64,000 bases of DNA from contig NZ_JABASV010000012.1 of assembly GCF_016107625.1 (NCBI RefSeq), positions 22,466 to 86,465 of the forward strand, given 5' to 3'. This document shows, piece after piece, positions 15,174 to 22,565 of this stretch; positions within the stretch are counted from its first letter, which is position 1; each line of letters starts with the position of its first letter. The notes beneath the pieces were generated by a model. The model saw nothing but the letters and a program-made list of their open reading frames with translations. It did not search any database and was not told where the DNA came from. The translations under genes were made by a program, and so were the position numbers. The stretch comes from Vreelandella alkaliphila. GTDB taxonomy: Bacteria > Pseudomonadota > Gammaproteobacteria > Pseudomonadales > Halomonadaceae.

Positions 15174-15862
15174 CACGCACCTCCTTCGGCTTGGCGACGC
15201 TTCTCTAACGCCTGCTCATTCAGCCACTGCTGCACTTCGCCACCACTCCACATTTTTCGGAGCATGGTGGGGAAGGTGAGAGAGGCAATAGTGTCTGCAT
15301 CGCGGTGGGCGAGGGAGGTTTTGGGGCTATCCCACAAGGCATAGACCACCTTGGTAACATACTCACCGGCACCGGCTAAGTTGTCTCCGGCTAACGGCTT
15401 AAGTAGCTCGCTAAGCCGCTCCACATGCGCTGCCAGCGCCTGCTCGCGTTCCTCAAGCTCGGCAATGCGGGCGAGATTAGCATCAGGGTTAATGCCAAGC
15501 GCTTTGCCTAAATTAAAGTGGAGCGCTTCGGCTTCGTTCTGGTAAAGCTGGTATGTGTGACTTGCGCCCATTTTCGTCATGAAAAGGGTAAAGCCAGGCG
15601 TCCCTCCCGCGTTATCCACTCGCTCGCATGTGAAATGATTTAGCATTTTTGGATCAAGTTCTGATTGTTCTCGACCTTCCACCATCCGCTGCACCATGTC
15701 CCACACCTGCTCGTAGATAGGCCAGTCGTGCTCGACGACGACGCATTCGCGGGTGGGGACGCCAAAAATGTTCAGTCGATCACGTATAGTTTGCTCTTGC
15801 TCGGGGTGGAAATCGCTGATCTTGACGACGATGTAACGTTCTTCACGCTTAAAATCACTCAT
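15173..15862 (-). CDS. Hypothetical protein with central coiled coil
   Basis: A 229-residue protein. The first 60 residues form an alpha/beta domain (RYIVVKISDFHPEQE), residues about 125-155 a coiled coil (ARIAELEEREQALAAHVER), and the C-terminus is Trp- and Gln-rich. The LEEREQALAAHVERL segment resembles the LEL-REKVLTAHIERF segment of the 14245 protein, so the two are probably distant relatives. TAATG coupling to the next gene. Function unknown. Confidence 0.5.
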   Translation of the reverse strand: MSDFKREERYIVVKISDFHPEQEQTIRDRLNIFGVPTRECVVVEHDWPIYEQVWDMVQRMVEGREQSELDPKMLNHFTCERVDNAGGTPGFTLFMTKMGASHTYQLYQNEAEALHFNLGKALGINPDANLARIAELEEREQALAAHVERLSELLKPLAGDNLAGAGEYVTKVVYALWDSPKTSLAHRDADTIASLTFPTMLRKMWSGGEVQQWLNEQALEKRRQAEGGA

Positions 15863-16023
15863 TAGGCTTCTTCTCCTTCCGCTTTTTCACGCTCAGCTTT
15901 CCTGACTGCTCGCAGTACCGCAGCTGCCTCGCCATACTGCCCCGGATAGCGGCATGCAAAAGCGGATACGGATTCGTTGGGGCTGCGCTGCTGAAAGGCG
16001 AGGGCGTCGGTTTCTAGGCTCAT
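15862..16023 (-). CDS. Small hypothetical protein, 53 aa
   Basis: Starts MSLETDALAFQQRS at the ATG that overlaps the upstream stop codon (ATGA). A longer frame exists but would run into the upstream gene. Helical and Ala/Glu-rich at the C-terminus. No recognised family; coupling on both sides supports expression. Confidence 0.5.
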   Translation of the reverse strand: MSLETDALAFQQRSPNESVSAFACRYPGQYGEAAAVLRAVRKAEREKAEGEEA

Positions 16024-17105
16024 GACGTTGCCTCCGCAAAACCACGCAGCGCTCGTACTTCTTCCCACTCGTTGAGAATGTTGTGTTCGTCAGGTCGCAT
16101 CCGGGCGCGCTCAAAGCCATGCCAGAAGCCCTTGCGAAAGTTCTCTTCATCACGGCTGGCTAGGAGTGTTATTAAAGGCGGGCTATCCAGCGCTGACTCC
16201 ATGGCGTGTACACGGTCGTCGTTATTCCAGTAGGCGTCGTAGTGGACGTTGCGAGCCGTTAGCAGCTGAGCTGTTAGCTGCTCAATCTGCGCTTGGCGCT
16301 GGCGGTTGGCCTCGCGCAGCTGAGTGATAAAGCGATCTTGGACTTGTTTGTGCCGATAAAAATCAGGGTGATCGGATAGCGGAAGGGAAGCGCTAGCGTC
16401 GACAACCACATTATCAGCCCAATCACGGCTATAGCCCGGCATCGTTGGCAACTCAACGCTGTCGGGCACCGCGTCAATCCACTCCTGCTGAGCTTTGGCA
16501 AGCTCCGCCACGCGCCTCATGTTGCGCCCTACAATACTCACGCGACTCTGTAGGGCGGCAATCTCGCGTTCGGCATCCTTCACACCATCCACGCCTAATA
16601 GGCGCATCATGGTTTGCTCCCAGGTCATCTCTGCTTGTTTGTAACGGTTGAGCTGTTTTTCCAGCGCTTCGGCGTGATCCCTGCCGGTGGCACCGGATGC
16701 CAAGCGTGACATTTCCCGCCAAAATTCATCGCCGTTAAAGTTGCCTACGTCGCGCAATAAGGTGGCGAGTTTCTTCTTGGCATAGTCGTGATCCATGCCT
16801 TTGCTGGCGGGCTTGGCGGCAGGCGCGGCTTTGCTGGCGCTTATAAGCACTGCTTTATCCAGCAGCCCTAGCGCCTCAGAAATAGCCGCGTTTAAGTTGG
16901 CCAAGTCTTCTGGGTCGGGATTTTCGAGGTCGGGTTCTTCGGCCATTTGCAGAACGCTACGCGCCATTTGAATTGCTTCGTCTTTCTCAACCAGCTCTAA
17001 CGCCAAAAAGCCGCGACTATTTAAATGCTCGACGGCCATAGCAAAGGCTGCCCGTGCGGCCTGCTCGCTATCTTGGTAGCTAGTGCGCCACTGTTCGTAA
17101 GTCAT
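16020..17105 (-). CDS. Hypothetical coiled-coil protein
   Basis: A 361-residue, mostly helical protein (MTYEQWRTSYQDSEQAA...). An Ala/Lys/Pro-rich linker lies near residues 90-105, and coiled-coil-prone stretches lie at about 140-205 and 250-285. A short FRKGFWHGFERARM segment near residue 325 recalls the tail of several phage early proteins of unknown role. There is no enzymatic motif. Second-largest product of the RdgC-led operon. Confidence 0.5.
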   Translation of the reverse strand: MTYEQWRTSYQDSEQAARAAFAMAVEHLNSRGFLALELVEKDEAIQMARSVLQMAEEPDLENPDPEDLANLNAAISEALGLLDKAVLISASKAAPAAKPASKGMDHDYAKKKLATLLRDVGNFNGDEFWREMSRLASGATGRDHAEALEKQLNRYKQAEMTWEQTMMRLLGVDGVKDAEREIAALQSRVSIVGRNMRRVAELAKAQQEWIDAVPDSVELPTMPGYSRDWADNVVVDASASLPLSDHPDFYRHKQVQDRFITQLREANRQRQAQIEQLTAQLLTARNVHYDAYWNNDDRVHAMESALDSPPLITLLASRDEENFRKGFWHGFERARMRPDEHNILNEWEEVRALRGFAEATS

Positions 17106-17125
17106 GAGGGTTCCTTCTGAGGTGG

Positions 17126-17419
17126 TCAGGCAATCTCTTGCATTATCTTGGCGACTTGGTACTCAATCGTTTCACGCATAAAGCGCCGCGCTGCGCCAAC
17201 TGTGGGTAGCGGCTTCCTAGTCATGGCCACAATGGTGGAGGCAGACGAGCGCCATGCCGGGTAAAAACCGGCTTCATCGCTGCCGGTGTCGCTCGCTGCC
17301 ACAGCGACCGCTTCGCCTCCTACGCCGCATGCGGCCTGCCCTAGTGCTTGCTGTACCGCTAACATCGGCGGGCAAAGCGATAGAGTGCGCCCAGTAGCGG
17401 GGCACGCCTGAGTGCTCAT
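17126..17419 (-). CDS. Hypothetical protein, 97 aa
   Basis: Unrecognised. The N-terminal half is rich in Ala, Gly and Cys (QALGQAACGVGGEAVAV); the C-terminal half is a basic helix (AARRFMRETIEYQVAKIMQ). Its ATG overlaps the upstream stop (ATGA), which supports translation. No motif points to a function. Confidence 0.45.
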   Translation of the reverse strand: MSTQACPATGRTLSLCPPMLAVQQALGQAACGVGGEAVAVAASDTGSDEAGFYPAWRSSASTIVAMTRKPLPTVGAARRFMRETIEYQVAKIMQEIA

Positions 17420-17709
17420 GCCATTTGTTCCTTCAATCGGCCCAAGTCACCTAAGCTTGGCGCGCTGGCAAGACGTTGCGAGTAAGACGCTAGGCGTGTG
17501 CCTTTCTGGCGCTTAGCCTTACGAACTTCATTGTTCTTTTTCAGCGTTTTACTGCGCTGAGACATTGGAGCTATTAAGTCAGCACCACGCTTGCCTTTGT
17601 TGTAGCGCCGCGTGACGGTTACCGGCACAAGGCCTGCTGATTCTGCTAGTTGCTTCAAACTGACTTCTTTGCCCGTGACTGGATGGGTAACGATGATAGG
17701 TTTAGGCAT
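17416..17709 (-). CDS. Small basic HTH-like protein
   Basis: A 97-residue, strongly basic protein. Residues about 14-36 (VSLKQLAESAGLVPVTVTRRY) fit a helix-turn-helix, and the rest is Lys/Arg-rich. It probably binds DNA, perhaps as a regulator within the operon. The start is eight bases inside the previous gene. Confidence 0.55.
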   Translation of the reverse strand: MPKPIIVTHPVTGKEVSLKQLAESAGLVPVTVTRRYNKGKRGADLIAPMSQRSKTLKKNNEVRKAKRQKGTRLASYSQRLASAPSLGDLGRLKEQMA

Positions 17710-17881
17710 GAGTCTTCTCCCGTATGGCTTTACTTAGGTTGTCTGCACGGTTTGCTACTAGCTGCGCTGCAAAGGTCTGCTCGTTTCGCTGCAATACCTG
17801 AGTCACCCGGCGCAACTCATCAACAACAGCAACGTTCTTCATGCGATCCAGCGATTGCTTAACATCACTTGGTAGTTCCAC
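17702..17881 (-). CDS. Small hypothetical protein, GTG start
   Basis: A 59-residue helical protein. I chose the GTG at 17881 because AGGAG precedes it by about 8 bases and it begins 10 bases after the RdgC-like stop; the longer frame overlaps the RdgC gene. The product begins VELPSDVKQSLDRMKN (initiator Met in the cell). Function unknown. Confidence 0.5.
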   Translation of the reverse strand: MELPSDVKQSLDRMKNVAVVDELRRVTQVLQRNEQTFAAQLVANRADNLSKAIREKTHA

Positions 17882-17891
17882 GGGGAGGCTC

Positions 17892-19043
17892 CTATGCGGC
17901 TGGCTGCAGGAGGTGACGGCGACCGTTTTCATCAATCGGCCCAACAATGCCGTTGCGTTCTAGCTGCAACATGATTTCGCTGGCGCGGGTATAAGCGATC
18001 TTGAATTGGCGCTGTAGGGCGCTAATGCTGGGGTGCTTGGTCTCCCGGATGTGGGCGACAGCATCTTCATAGAGGTGGTCGGCGGCAGCTTCTTGGGTGT
18101 CTTTCGTGCTGCATTCGCCTTCAATAGAGAGGTTGTATTCAGCCTCGCCACCTAGCGCGCTTACCAGGAGGTTGTAGGCAGCGCTAACGGCTGTGAGCGT
18201 CATGATGAACTCAGCAGTGAATAGCTGGCGGGCGTCTTCAATATCGTCAACGTGACTTGATTCGATGCGGGCATCGGCTATCGTGATTGTCTTCAACGCC
18301 AAGTCGCTTGTCAGAGTGGCTGACAGCTCGCCATCTACCTTGATAGCCAACTTTTCAGCCATGCGCCCGCTTTCTAATGCTGCTTGGATATCCGAGCTAT
18401 GAAGGTCGACTTTACGCCCAGTGATAGTGCCGTCGTCGCCTTTTGACTCCAGTTCGATGTAGTTGCCAAGGCCTAAACCTTTTGGCAACTCAGTGCCTTC
18501 GGTAGCCCAATCGGTCATTGCTCGATGAGGCAGAGTGCGCACGTTAAGTGGCGTGACTTTTAGGCTGCCAATCGTCTCCCGCAACAGGTCTAATAAGTCT
18601 TCGGCGCGAGGGCGGCTAGATGCGTCAACAAAGATGCGCTGAGCAGCGGCATCGATCCATGCGTAAAAGCACTGGCTACGAACAAAGGCGCGCGGCAGTA
18701 ACGCCTCAGTCACTTGCTCTTTGAGGGCAGTCTTCTCTTTCCGCGTTACCTTGCGCTCTTCACGGGCCTCAATCGCCGCGACTTTTTCTTCAACCTCTTC
18801 TTTTACCACCGATGCGGGGAGCAGACGCTCACGCCGGAGCATGGCCACTAAGTAATAGGCTTTGTTGTCCAAAATCACGCTCAACAGCAGATCATTATCG
18901 ACAACGTTGCACCAGCCGACTGAGCGCGCTGAGCTGCCACTTAGTGGAGCGTTTGTGCGACGACCCTCCATGGCCTCGCGCAAGACTGGCTCGCTTGGAA
19001 CAGGGGTATGCATAACGTAAGGAATAATGTTCTTTGAAAGCAT
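17892..19043 (-). CDS. RdgC-like protein with C-terminal FtsK-gamma-like domain
   Basis: A 383-residue protein. About residues 1-310 resemble RdgC, the ring-shaped DNA-binding protein that limits RecA loading (VGWCNVVDNDLLLSVILDNKAYYL near the N-terminus; RAFVRSQCFYAWIDAAAQRIFVDASS mid-way, cited only as separate pieces: RAFVRSQCFYAWID, IFVDASS). The last 60 residues (PSISALQRQFKIAYTRAS, then QLERNGIVGP) match the winged-helix gamma domain by which FtsK reads KOPS sites. The fusion would join a recombination modulator to a sequence-reading module. It heads the 8.7 kb minus operon behind a clear, operator-covered promoter. Confidence 0.75.
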   Translation of the reverse strand: MLSKNIIPYVMHTPVPSEPVLREAMEGRRTNAPLSGSSARSVGWCNVVDNDLLLSVILDNKAYYLVAMLRRERLLPASVVKEEVEEKVAAIEAREERKVTRKEKTALKEQVTEALLPRAFVRSQCFYAWIDAAAQRIFVDASSRPRAEDLLDLLRETIGSLKVTPLNVRTLPHRAMTDWATEGTELPKGLGLGNYIELESKGDDGTITGRKVDLHSSDIQAALESGRMAEKLAIKVDGELSATLTSDLALKTITIADARIESSHVDDIEDARQLFTAEFIMTLTAVSAAYNLLVSALGGEAEYNLSIEGECSTKDTQEAAADHLYEDAVAHIRETKHPSISALQRQFKIAYTRASEIMLQLERNGIVGPIDENGRRHLLQPAA

Positions 19044-19074
19044 CTTATTACCCAGAGTGAGTGAAGGTCGGGCT

Positions 19075-19103
19075 AATTTATTACTTTAAAAGTAATATAT
19101 CAA
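19075..19103 (-). promoter_or_regulatory. Promoter of the RdgC-led operon with operator in spacer
   Basis: On the minus strand TTGATA (19103-19098), a 17-bp spacer and TAAATT (19080-19075) form a good sigma-70 promoter. The perfect palindrome TTACTTTAAAAGTAA (19081-19095) fills the spacer, so repressor binding would exclude polymerase. Confidence 0.75.
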
Positions 19104-19138
19104 CCCATGAAATACCTCACGGGTAACATTTTGCGCAC

Positions 19139-19162
19139 AAAAAAGCCGCCTCAGTGGGCGGC
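19139..19162 (-). terminator. Terminator after the second Cro-like gene
   Basis: Leftward, GCCGCC-CACTGA-GGCGGC is followed by six T. It ends the single-gene unit 19190-19384 before the RdgC-led promoter. Confidence 0.85.
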
Positions 19163-19189
19163 TTCTCGTATATTTAGCGGGTTACAGCG

Positions 19190-19384
19190 TTATTTCTGGT
19201 CAATAAAGTCATTGGCCGTCACCTTGCCTCCGCTCCATTCCATGATTTTCTTTAGAGCGCTAAGTGTTGGCATTGTCTTGCCTTTTTCCCAGCGCCAGTA
19301 GCGTACATAAGAAACGCCCAATTCCTTGGCGGCCTCGGTCGGGCCAATCTTCTTCACCGTAGTACGGTAAGTTTCCAAATCCAT
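19190..19384 (-). CDS. Second Cro-like HTH protein
   Basis: A 64-residue Xre/Cro-type protein with the HTH at about residues 12-36 (GPTEAAKELGVSYVRYWRWE). It is a paralogue of the Cro-like protein at 4097: the same size class, YWRWEKG, and VTANDF near the end. It is monocistronic, with its own promoter and terminator. It lies between the RdgC-led promoter and the AGGTTACA array, so it may regulate one or both. Whether it shares the operator of the main switch is unknown. Confidence 0.75.
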   Translation of the reverse strand: MDLETYRTTVKKIGPTEAAKELGVSYVRYWRWEKGKTMPTLSALKKIMEWSGGKVTANDFIDQK

Positions 19385-19425
19385 TAGTACGCCTTATTCA
19401 TAATATCTTAACTAATCTTGGCGTT

Positions 19426-19454
19426 ATCGTATTGCATTACAGGTAAATCGGCAA
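19426..19454 (-). promoter_or_regulatory. Promoter of the second Cro-like gene
   Basis: Minus strand TTGCCG (19454-19449), a 17-bp spacer and TACGAT (19431-19426). The start would be about 35 bases before the ATG. A TTAC-AGGTAA sequence with a shortened centre lies at 19437-19446 inside the spacer. Confidence 0.55.
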
Positions 19455-19663
19455 TGTAACAGGAACTTAGGGTGACTTAGATCAATATGGCGCGTTTTTT
19501 GCGCCGGGCATCAATCGGGGCGCACACGCACCCTGGTGGGTATTCCCCTTTTAAGGGTGTTTTATTTCCACACCCTAAACCCGGCACAAAAAGCGCACTG
19601 CGAGGATAGCACGACCCATTAGGTTTTAGAATCAAGGCCGCCCGGTGGCTGAGCGCCGAGCCA

Positions 19664-19976
19664 TGTAACCTGCGTAACCTATGTAACCTCATATATCAAA
19701 AATCGGGAGGTTACATACCCTAAAAAGCCACTTAAAAACAGCCACTTATATAGCTCTATGTAACCTATGTAACCTAAAAAGGGTTTTAACTTTGTTCTAA
19801 TAATAAATAATACAATAGGCCTTAAAAACAGGGGGTATTATTTAGAGGTAAGCAGCCTCCTAAGAAACAGGTTACACAGGTTGCATGAGTAGCCCCTTCG
19901 TCGTGATATAACCTCCCGTATTTAATGGCTTTTTTCGGCCATGTAACCTTGCCATGTAACCTTGCCCAAGGTTACA
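19664..19976. repeat. Array of AGGTTACA / TGTAACCT octamers
   Basis: Nine exact copies in 313 bp. TGTAACCT occurs at 19664, 19682, 19759, 19768, 19942 and 19955; AGGTTACA at 19708, 19869 and 19969. One-mismatch copies lie at 19673, 19878 and 19907. Some are spaced 9 bp (19664/19673/19682; 19759/19768; 19869/19878), others 13-14 bp. The surrounding 760 bp gap (19385-20143) is AT-rich and otherwise holds only promoters. The pattern suggests a cooperative binding site such as an origin, a partition site or a regulatory array. The octamer shares GTTACA with the late promoters. Confidence 0.7.
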
Positions 19977-20076
19977 CACTTTATCCTGCCCCATTCCTTC
20001 TTACCTCCAACGTAAACCTAAAATCCCCGCAAAGGTTTACTTGCGAATTTATTTTGTAAAAAAATACCTCAGACGG

Positions 20077-20139
20077 TTACTTTTTATCTTATTAGGTAAA
20101 AAAGCGTTACAATCTGCCCTGTATTTACCTGTGAGGTTA
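20077..20139 (+). promoter_or_regulatory. Lysis-operon promoter and operator
   Basis: A -10 box, TACAAT (20108-20113, within TTACAAT), lies downstream of half-sites TTAC (20077) and AGGTAA (20094-20099). The palindrome TTACCTGTGAGGTTA (20125-20139) follows the predicted start and contains the GAGG ribosome site of the first gene. Repressor there could block elongation and initiation. The -35 is not obvious. Confidence 0.6.
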
Positions 20140-20143
20140 AGTC

Positions 20144-20317
20144 ATGTGGCAGAAAATCCCGACGATGATCCTTTCCCTGCTTATGTTCACGGCTGTTTTC
20201 TATGGCATCGCGGCTTTTTACACCTGGGAATGGCATCCGGCCCTTTGGACTGACTGGCTTCGGGCAGTTGTGGCCACCGCTGTATTGGGTGGCTGGGTTT
20301 GGGATGGACGCCGCTAA
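20144..20317 (+). CDS. Small membrane protein, holin-like
   Basis: A 57-residue protein, MWQKIPTMILSLLMFTAVF onward, with two hydrophobic segments (about residues 6-26 and 40-53) separated by a Trp-rich loop (YTWEWHPALWTDW). GAGG lies 7 bases before the ATG, inside the operator. First gene of the lysis cluster, followed by a LydA-type holin, so a holin or antiholin role is likely but not proven. Confidence 0.6.
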   Translation: MWQKIPTMILSLLMFTAVFYGIAAFYTWEWHPALWTDWLRAVVATAVLGGWVWDGRR

Positions 20318-20350
20318 GGCTTGGCAGCACCACTAACTCTTGAGGCGGCC

Positions 20351-20698
20351 ATGTCCAGTCAAGACCCCAATAACTACACGACCTTGTTTCAGTTGGCGGG
20401 CTTTTCCGGCCTGGCGCTCTGGGGCGGGTTTGTCAGTTATTACCAGCGCTTTTTAAGAGCCGGGCGAAAGTTCCGCTTAATCATCTTTACCGGCGAAATG
20501 AGCACCAGTGTTCTCGCCGGGATCGTCATGTTCTACCTTTGCCGCGCTTATGCAGTAAATGAACCGTTGTCTGCGGCGCTTGTGGCGTTGTCTGGACTGG
20601 CGGGCGGAAAAATGCTCGAACGCGCTGAACAGATCATGAACAACCGGGTATCGCAGATATTGGGCGGCCCCGGTGACAACGATAAGGGGGCTAAATGA
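20351..20698 (+). CDS. LydA-like phage holin
   Basis: A 115-residue protein with three hydrophobic segments. Residues about 15-35 (LAGFSGLALWGGFVSYYQRF), 45-65 (FRLIIFTGEMSTSVLAGIVM) and 76-92 follow the pattern of the LydA holin family first described in P1. Holins form the membrane lesions that release the endolysin. The ATG at 20351 has GAGG 6 bases upstream; the longer frame lacks a site. Its stop overlaps the next start. Confidence 0.75.
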   Translation: MSSQDPNNYTTLFQLAGFSGLALWGGFVSYYQRFLRAGRKFRLIIFTGEMSTSVLAGIVMFYLCRAYAVNEPLSAALVALSGLAGGKMLERAEQIMNNRVSQILGGPGDNDKGAK

Positions 20699-20949
20699 GC
20701 AACCTTACCTACCTAGCGGGCTGCGGCGGTGTCGCATTAGCGGCATTCATGCTGGCCAACGCTTTCCTTAATGGCCCTTCTCAATCCCGTGCTTCGCTGC
20801 TGCTTCCTGCGGCGGTGTTGCTGATCCTTGCCTGGAGCTTGGGATTGGGGCCAGACACTCACCTTCTGATTGACCTTATCCGCGCCGCTAGTTCGGCGTG
20901 GGTGGTGCATTTCAGTACCCATCATTTGGAGGATGGGCACCATGCCTGA
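20695..20949 (+). CDS. Membrane protein of lysis cluster
   Basis: An 84-residue protein with hydrophobic segments at about 5-25 (YLAGCGGVALAAFMLANAF) and 33-52 (SLLLPAAVLLILAWSLGLG), and an amphipathic third helix. It lies between the holin and the endolysin and overlaps both, so it is probably a second holin or an antiholin/accessory factor. No sequence-specific family recognised. Confidence 0.6.
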   Translation: MSNLTYLAGCGGVALAAFMLANAFLNGPSQSRASLLLPAAVLLILAWSLGLGPDTHLLIDLIRAASSAWVVHFSTHHLEDGHHA

Positions 20950-21793
20950 GCTGAATTGGTACGACCGAGTATTAGTACGACCGAAAGTATTAAAGCTCGG
21001 TGATAACAACCCGGCAGTCCTGTCATTGCAGCGTTTGCTAAGAGCTGTTGACCCTTCATTGAAGCCGGATGGCGACTTTGGGCCTGCTACTGAGCGAGCC
21101 GTCCGTAAGTTTCAGAAGGCCCATGACATTGTGGCCGATGGGATCGTCGGGCCTAAAACCTTATCAGCACTCGAAGGCTTGGATGTCACCAAGCTGCTAG
21201 GGCAAAGCGATATTGAGCGGGCGGCTAAGACACTGGGAACGGGCGTTGCTGAGGTAATGGCAGTGCAGGAAGTGGAGTCGAACGGTAGCGGCTTCTTACC
21301 CGATGGACGCCCGGTAATTCTGTTCGAGCGTCACTGGATGCGTCGCCTGCTGATTCAAGTGGGCATTAATCCTGACCCGTGGCGTGCGAAATACCCCAAC
21401 TTAGTCAATCCCAATCGCGGTGGCTATCAGGGCTACGAGGCTGAGCATGATCGCTTAAAGGCCGCGAAATTCATTCATTCAGGTTCGGCTATCCAGTCGT
21501 GCTCCTGGGGCTTGTTTCAAATCATGGGCTTTCACTATGAGCGCTTGGGCTTTGATTCCCCCGAAGCCATGGAAGCGGCAGCCAATGAGTCTGAGGGTGC
21601 GCAGCTCGATATGTTCGTCGCTTTCATCCAGGGCGATACCGAACTGCACCAGGCGTTGATTGCTCGCGACTGGGATGCCTTCGCAGAGATTTACAACGGT
21701 TCGGCTTATGCCGAGCACAACTATCACGGTCGTATGGCAGATGCCTTCGACCGTCATCAGCACGTCAATAAAGTGGAAGGAATGACAGCATGA
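20942..21793 (+). CDS. Endolysin: peptidoglycan-binding plus N-acetylmuramidase
   Basis: A 283-residue protein. The N-terminal PG_binding_1 domain (about residues 17-80, LGDNNPAVLSLQRLL, DGDFGPATERAVRKFQ, DGIVGPKTL) anchors it to peptidoglycan. The C-terminal part (about 100-275, VMAVQEVESNGSGF, FERHWM, SWGLFQIMGFHY) is an N-acetylmuramidase (DUF3380-type) with a likely catalytic Glu in QEVES. There is no signal peptide, so holin-dependent release is expected. The ATG at 20942 has GGAGG 9 bases upstream. Confidence 0.88.
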   Translation: MPELNWYDRVLVRPKVLKLGDNNPAVLSLQRLLRAVDPSLKPDGDFGPATERAVRKFQKAHDIVADGIVGPKTLSALEGLDVTKLLGQSDIERAAKTLGTGVAEVMAVQEVESNGSGFLPDGRPVILFERHWMRRLLIQVGINPDPWRAKYPNLVNPNRGGYQGYEAEHDRLKAAKFIHSGSAIQSCSWGLFQIMGFHYERLGFDSPEAMEAAANESEGAQLDMFVAFIQGDTELHQALIARDWDAFAEIYNGSAYAEHNYHGRMADAFDRHQHVNKVEGMTA

Positions 21794-22323
21794 GCATTAA
21801 GCGATGCGTAGTAGTTGTGGGTGCAGGCGTGGCGCTTGCAGCGTCAGCATTGTCGATGAGCGCCGTGGCAGATAGCTCTATCACGCTAACTGGGGCGGCG
21901 GGGGAATTTGAGAACCGGGTGGATACGTCGCGTTATACCGCAGAAGTACGTGTCGGCGTGATCGGGGATGCTTATGCCGTGGTACATGCTGGCGCTTATG
22001 ACCATCCGCGTCCTGAAATTGAAGACCGGGTGATGGTGGGTGCCGGTTACACCTGGCGTAACTGGTCGGCTGAATTTGTTGGAGATGATGACCGTTTTCT
22101 GACTAGCGTGATGTTCACCGCCCCTACTGATGTTTGGGAAATTAAGGGTGGGGTGCTGCATGGGAATAAGTGGCAGGAAGGCTTTAAGCAGACAGGCTTG
22201 AAGGTTTCTGTCGGTTATCCGGTGTTGGCGGCGGTGACGGTGGGCGGGTTCTATGAGATTGGCAACACCACCATGACCTCAGTTGATGACCTCTATGGGG
22301 GATATGTTGCATGGGCTTTTTGA
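21790..22323 (+). CDS. Secreted beta-rich envelope protein
   Basis: A 177-residue protein with an N-terminal signal peptide (about residues 1-27, ending SAVADSS). The mature part has alternating hydrophobic strands (AEVRVGVIGDAYAVVHAGA, VMVGAGYTW) and ends in an aromatic residue (VAWAF), as outer-membrane beta-barrels do. It lies in the lysis cluster and overlaps the endolysin and lipoprotein genes. Outer-membrane disruption or superinfection exclusion are possibilities. Confidence 0.55.
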   Translation: MSIKRCVVVVGAGVALAASALSMSAVADSSITLTGAAGEFENRVDTSRYTAEVRVGVIGDAYAVVHAGAYDHPRPEIEDRVMVGAGYTWRNWSAEFVGDDDRFLTSVMFTAPTDVWEIKGGVLHGNKWQEGFKQTGLKVSVGYPVLAAVTVGGFYEIGNTTMTSVDDLYGGYVAWAF

Positions 22324-22565
22324 AAGGCTTGGTGATGGCTGTCCCGCTAGCGATGCTAGCGGGTTGTGCTCATGTTGGGGAGACCCCTTTAGATGATGGC
22401 TATCAGTTGGGGGACGGTATCGCTCATTACTGTATCGCTACGGATGAGGCGGTGCGAGCAGCGGGGCGACTTTTGGCGCGACGAGCAGGGCTTACGCTCC
22501 CTGACCTGTGTGCAGCGCATGCTTTGGTGAGTGGTGAGGTGCTTGCGTATGAAGACGAACTTTAA
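22311..22565 (+). CDS. Small lipoprotein, Rz1-position
   Basis: An 84-residue protein with a lipoprotein signal (hydrophobic residues 6-17, lipobox LAGC with Cys19). The mature part contains two more Cys. It sits where outer-membrane spanin (Rz1-type) genes often lie, although it is not Pro-rich and no inner-membrane spanin partner was recognised. It overlaps both neighbours. Confidence 0.6.
   Translation: MGFLKGLVMAVPLAMLAGCAHVGETPLDDGYQLGDGIAHYCIATDEAVRAAGRLLARRAGLTLPDLCAAHALVSGEVLAYEDEL

Noticed and set aside
19477..19692. 71-codon minus frame between the second Cro-like gene and the octamer array
   Set aside because: Unprotein-like composition, no ribosome site, and its first codons are made of the repeated octamer.
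20041..20253. 70-codon plus frame before the lysis genes
   Set aside because: It crosses the promoter and operator and overlaps the 57-codon membrane protein gene at 20144, which has a ribosome site and fits the lysis cluster.
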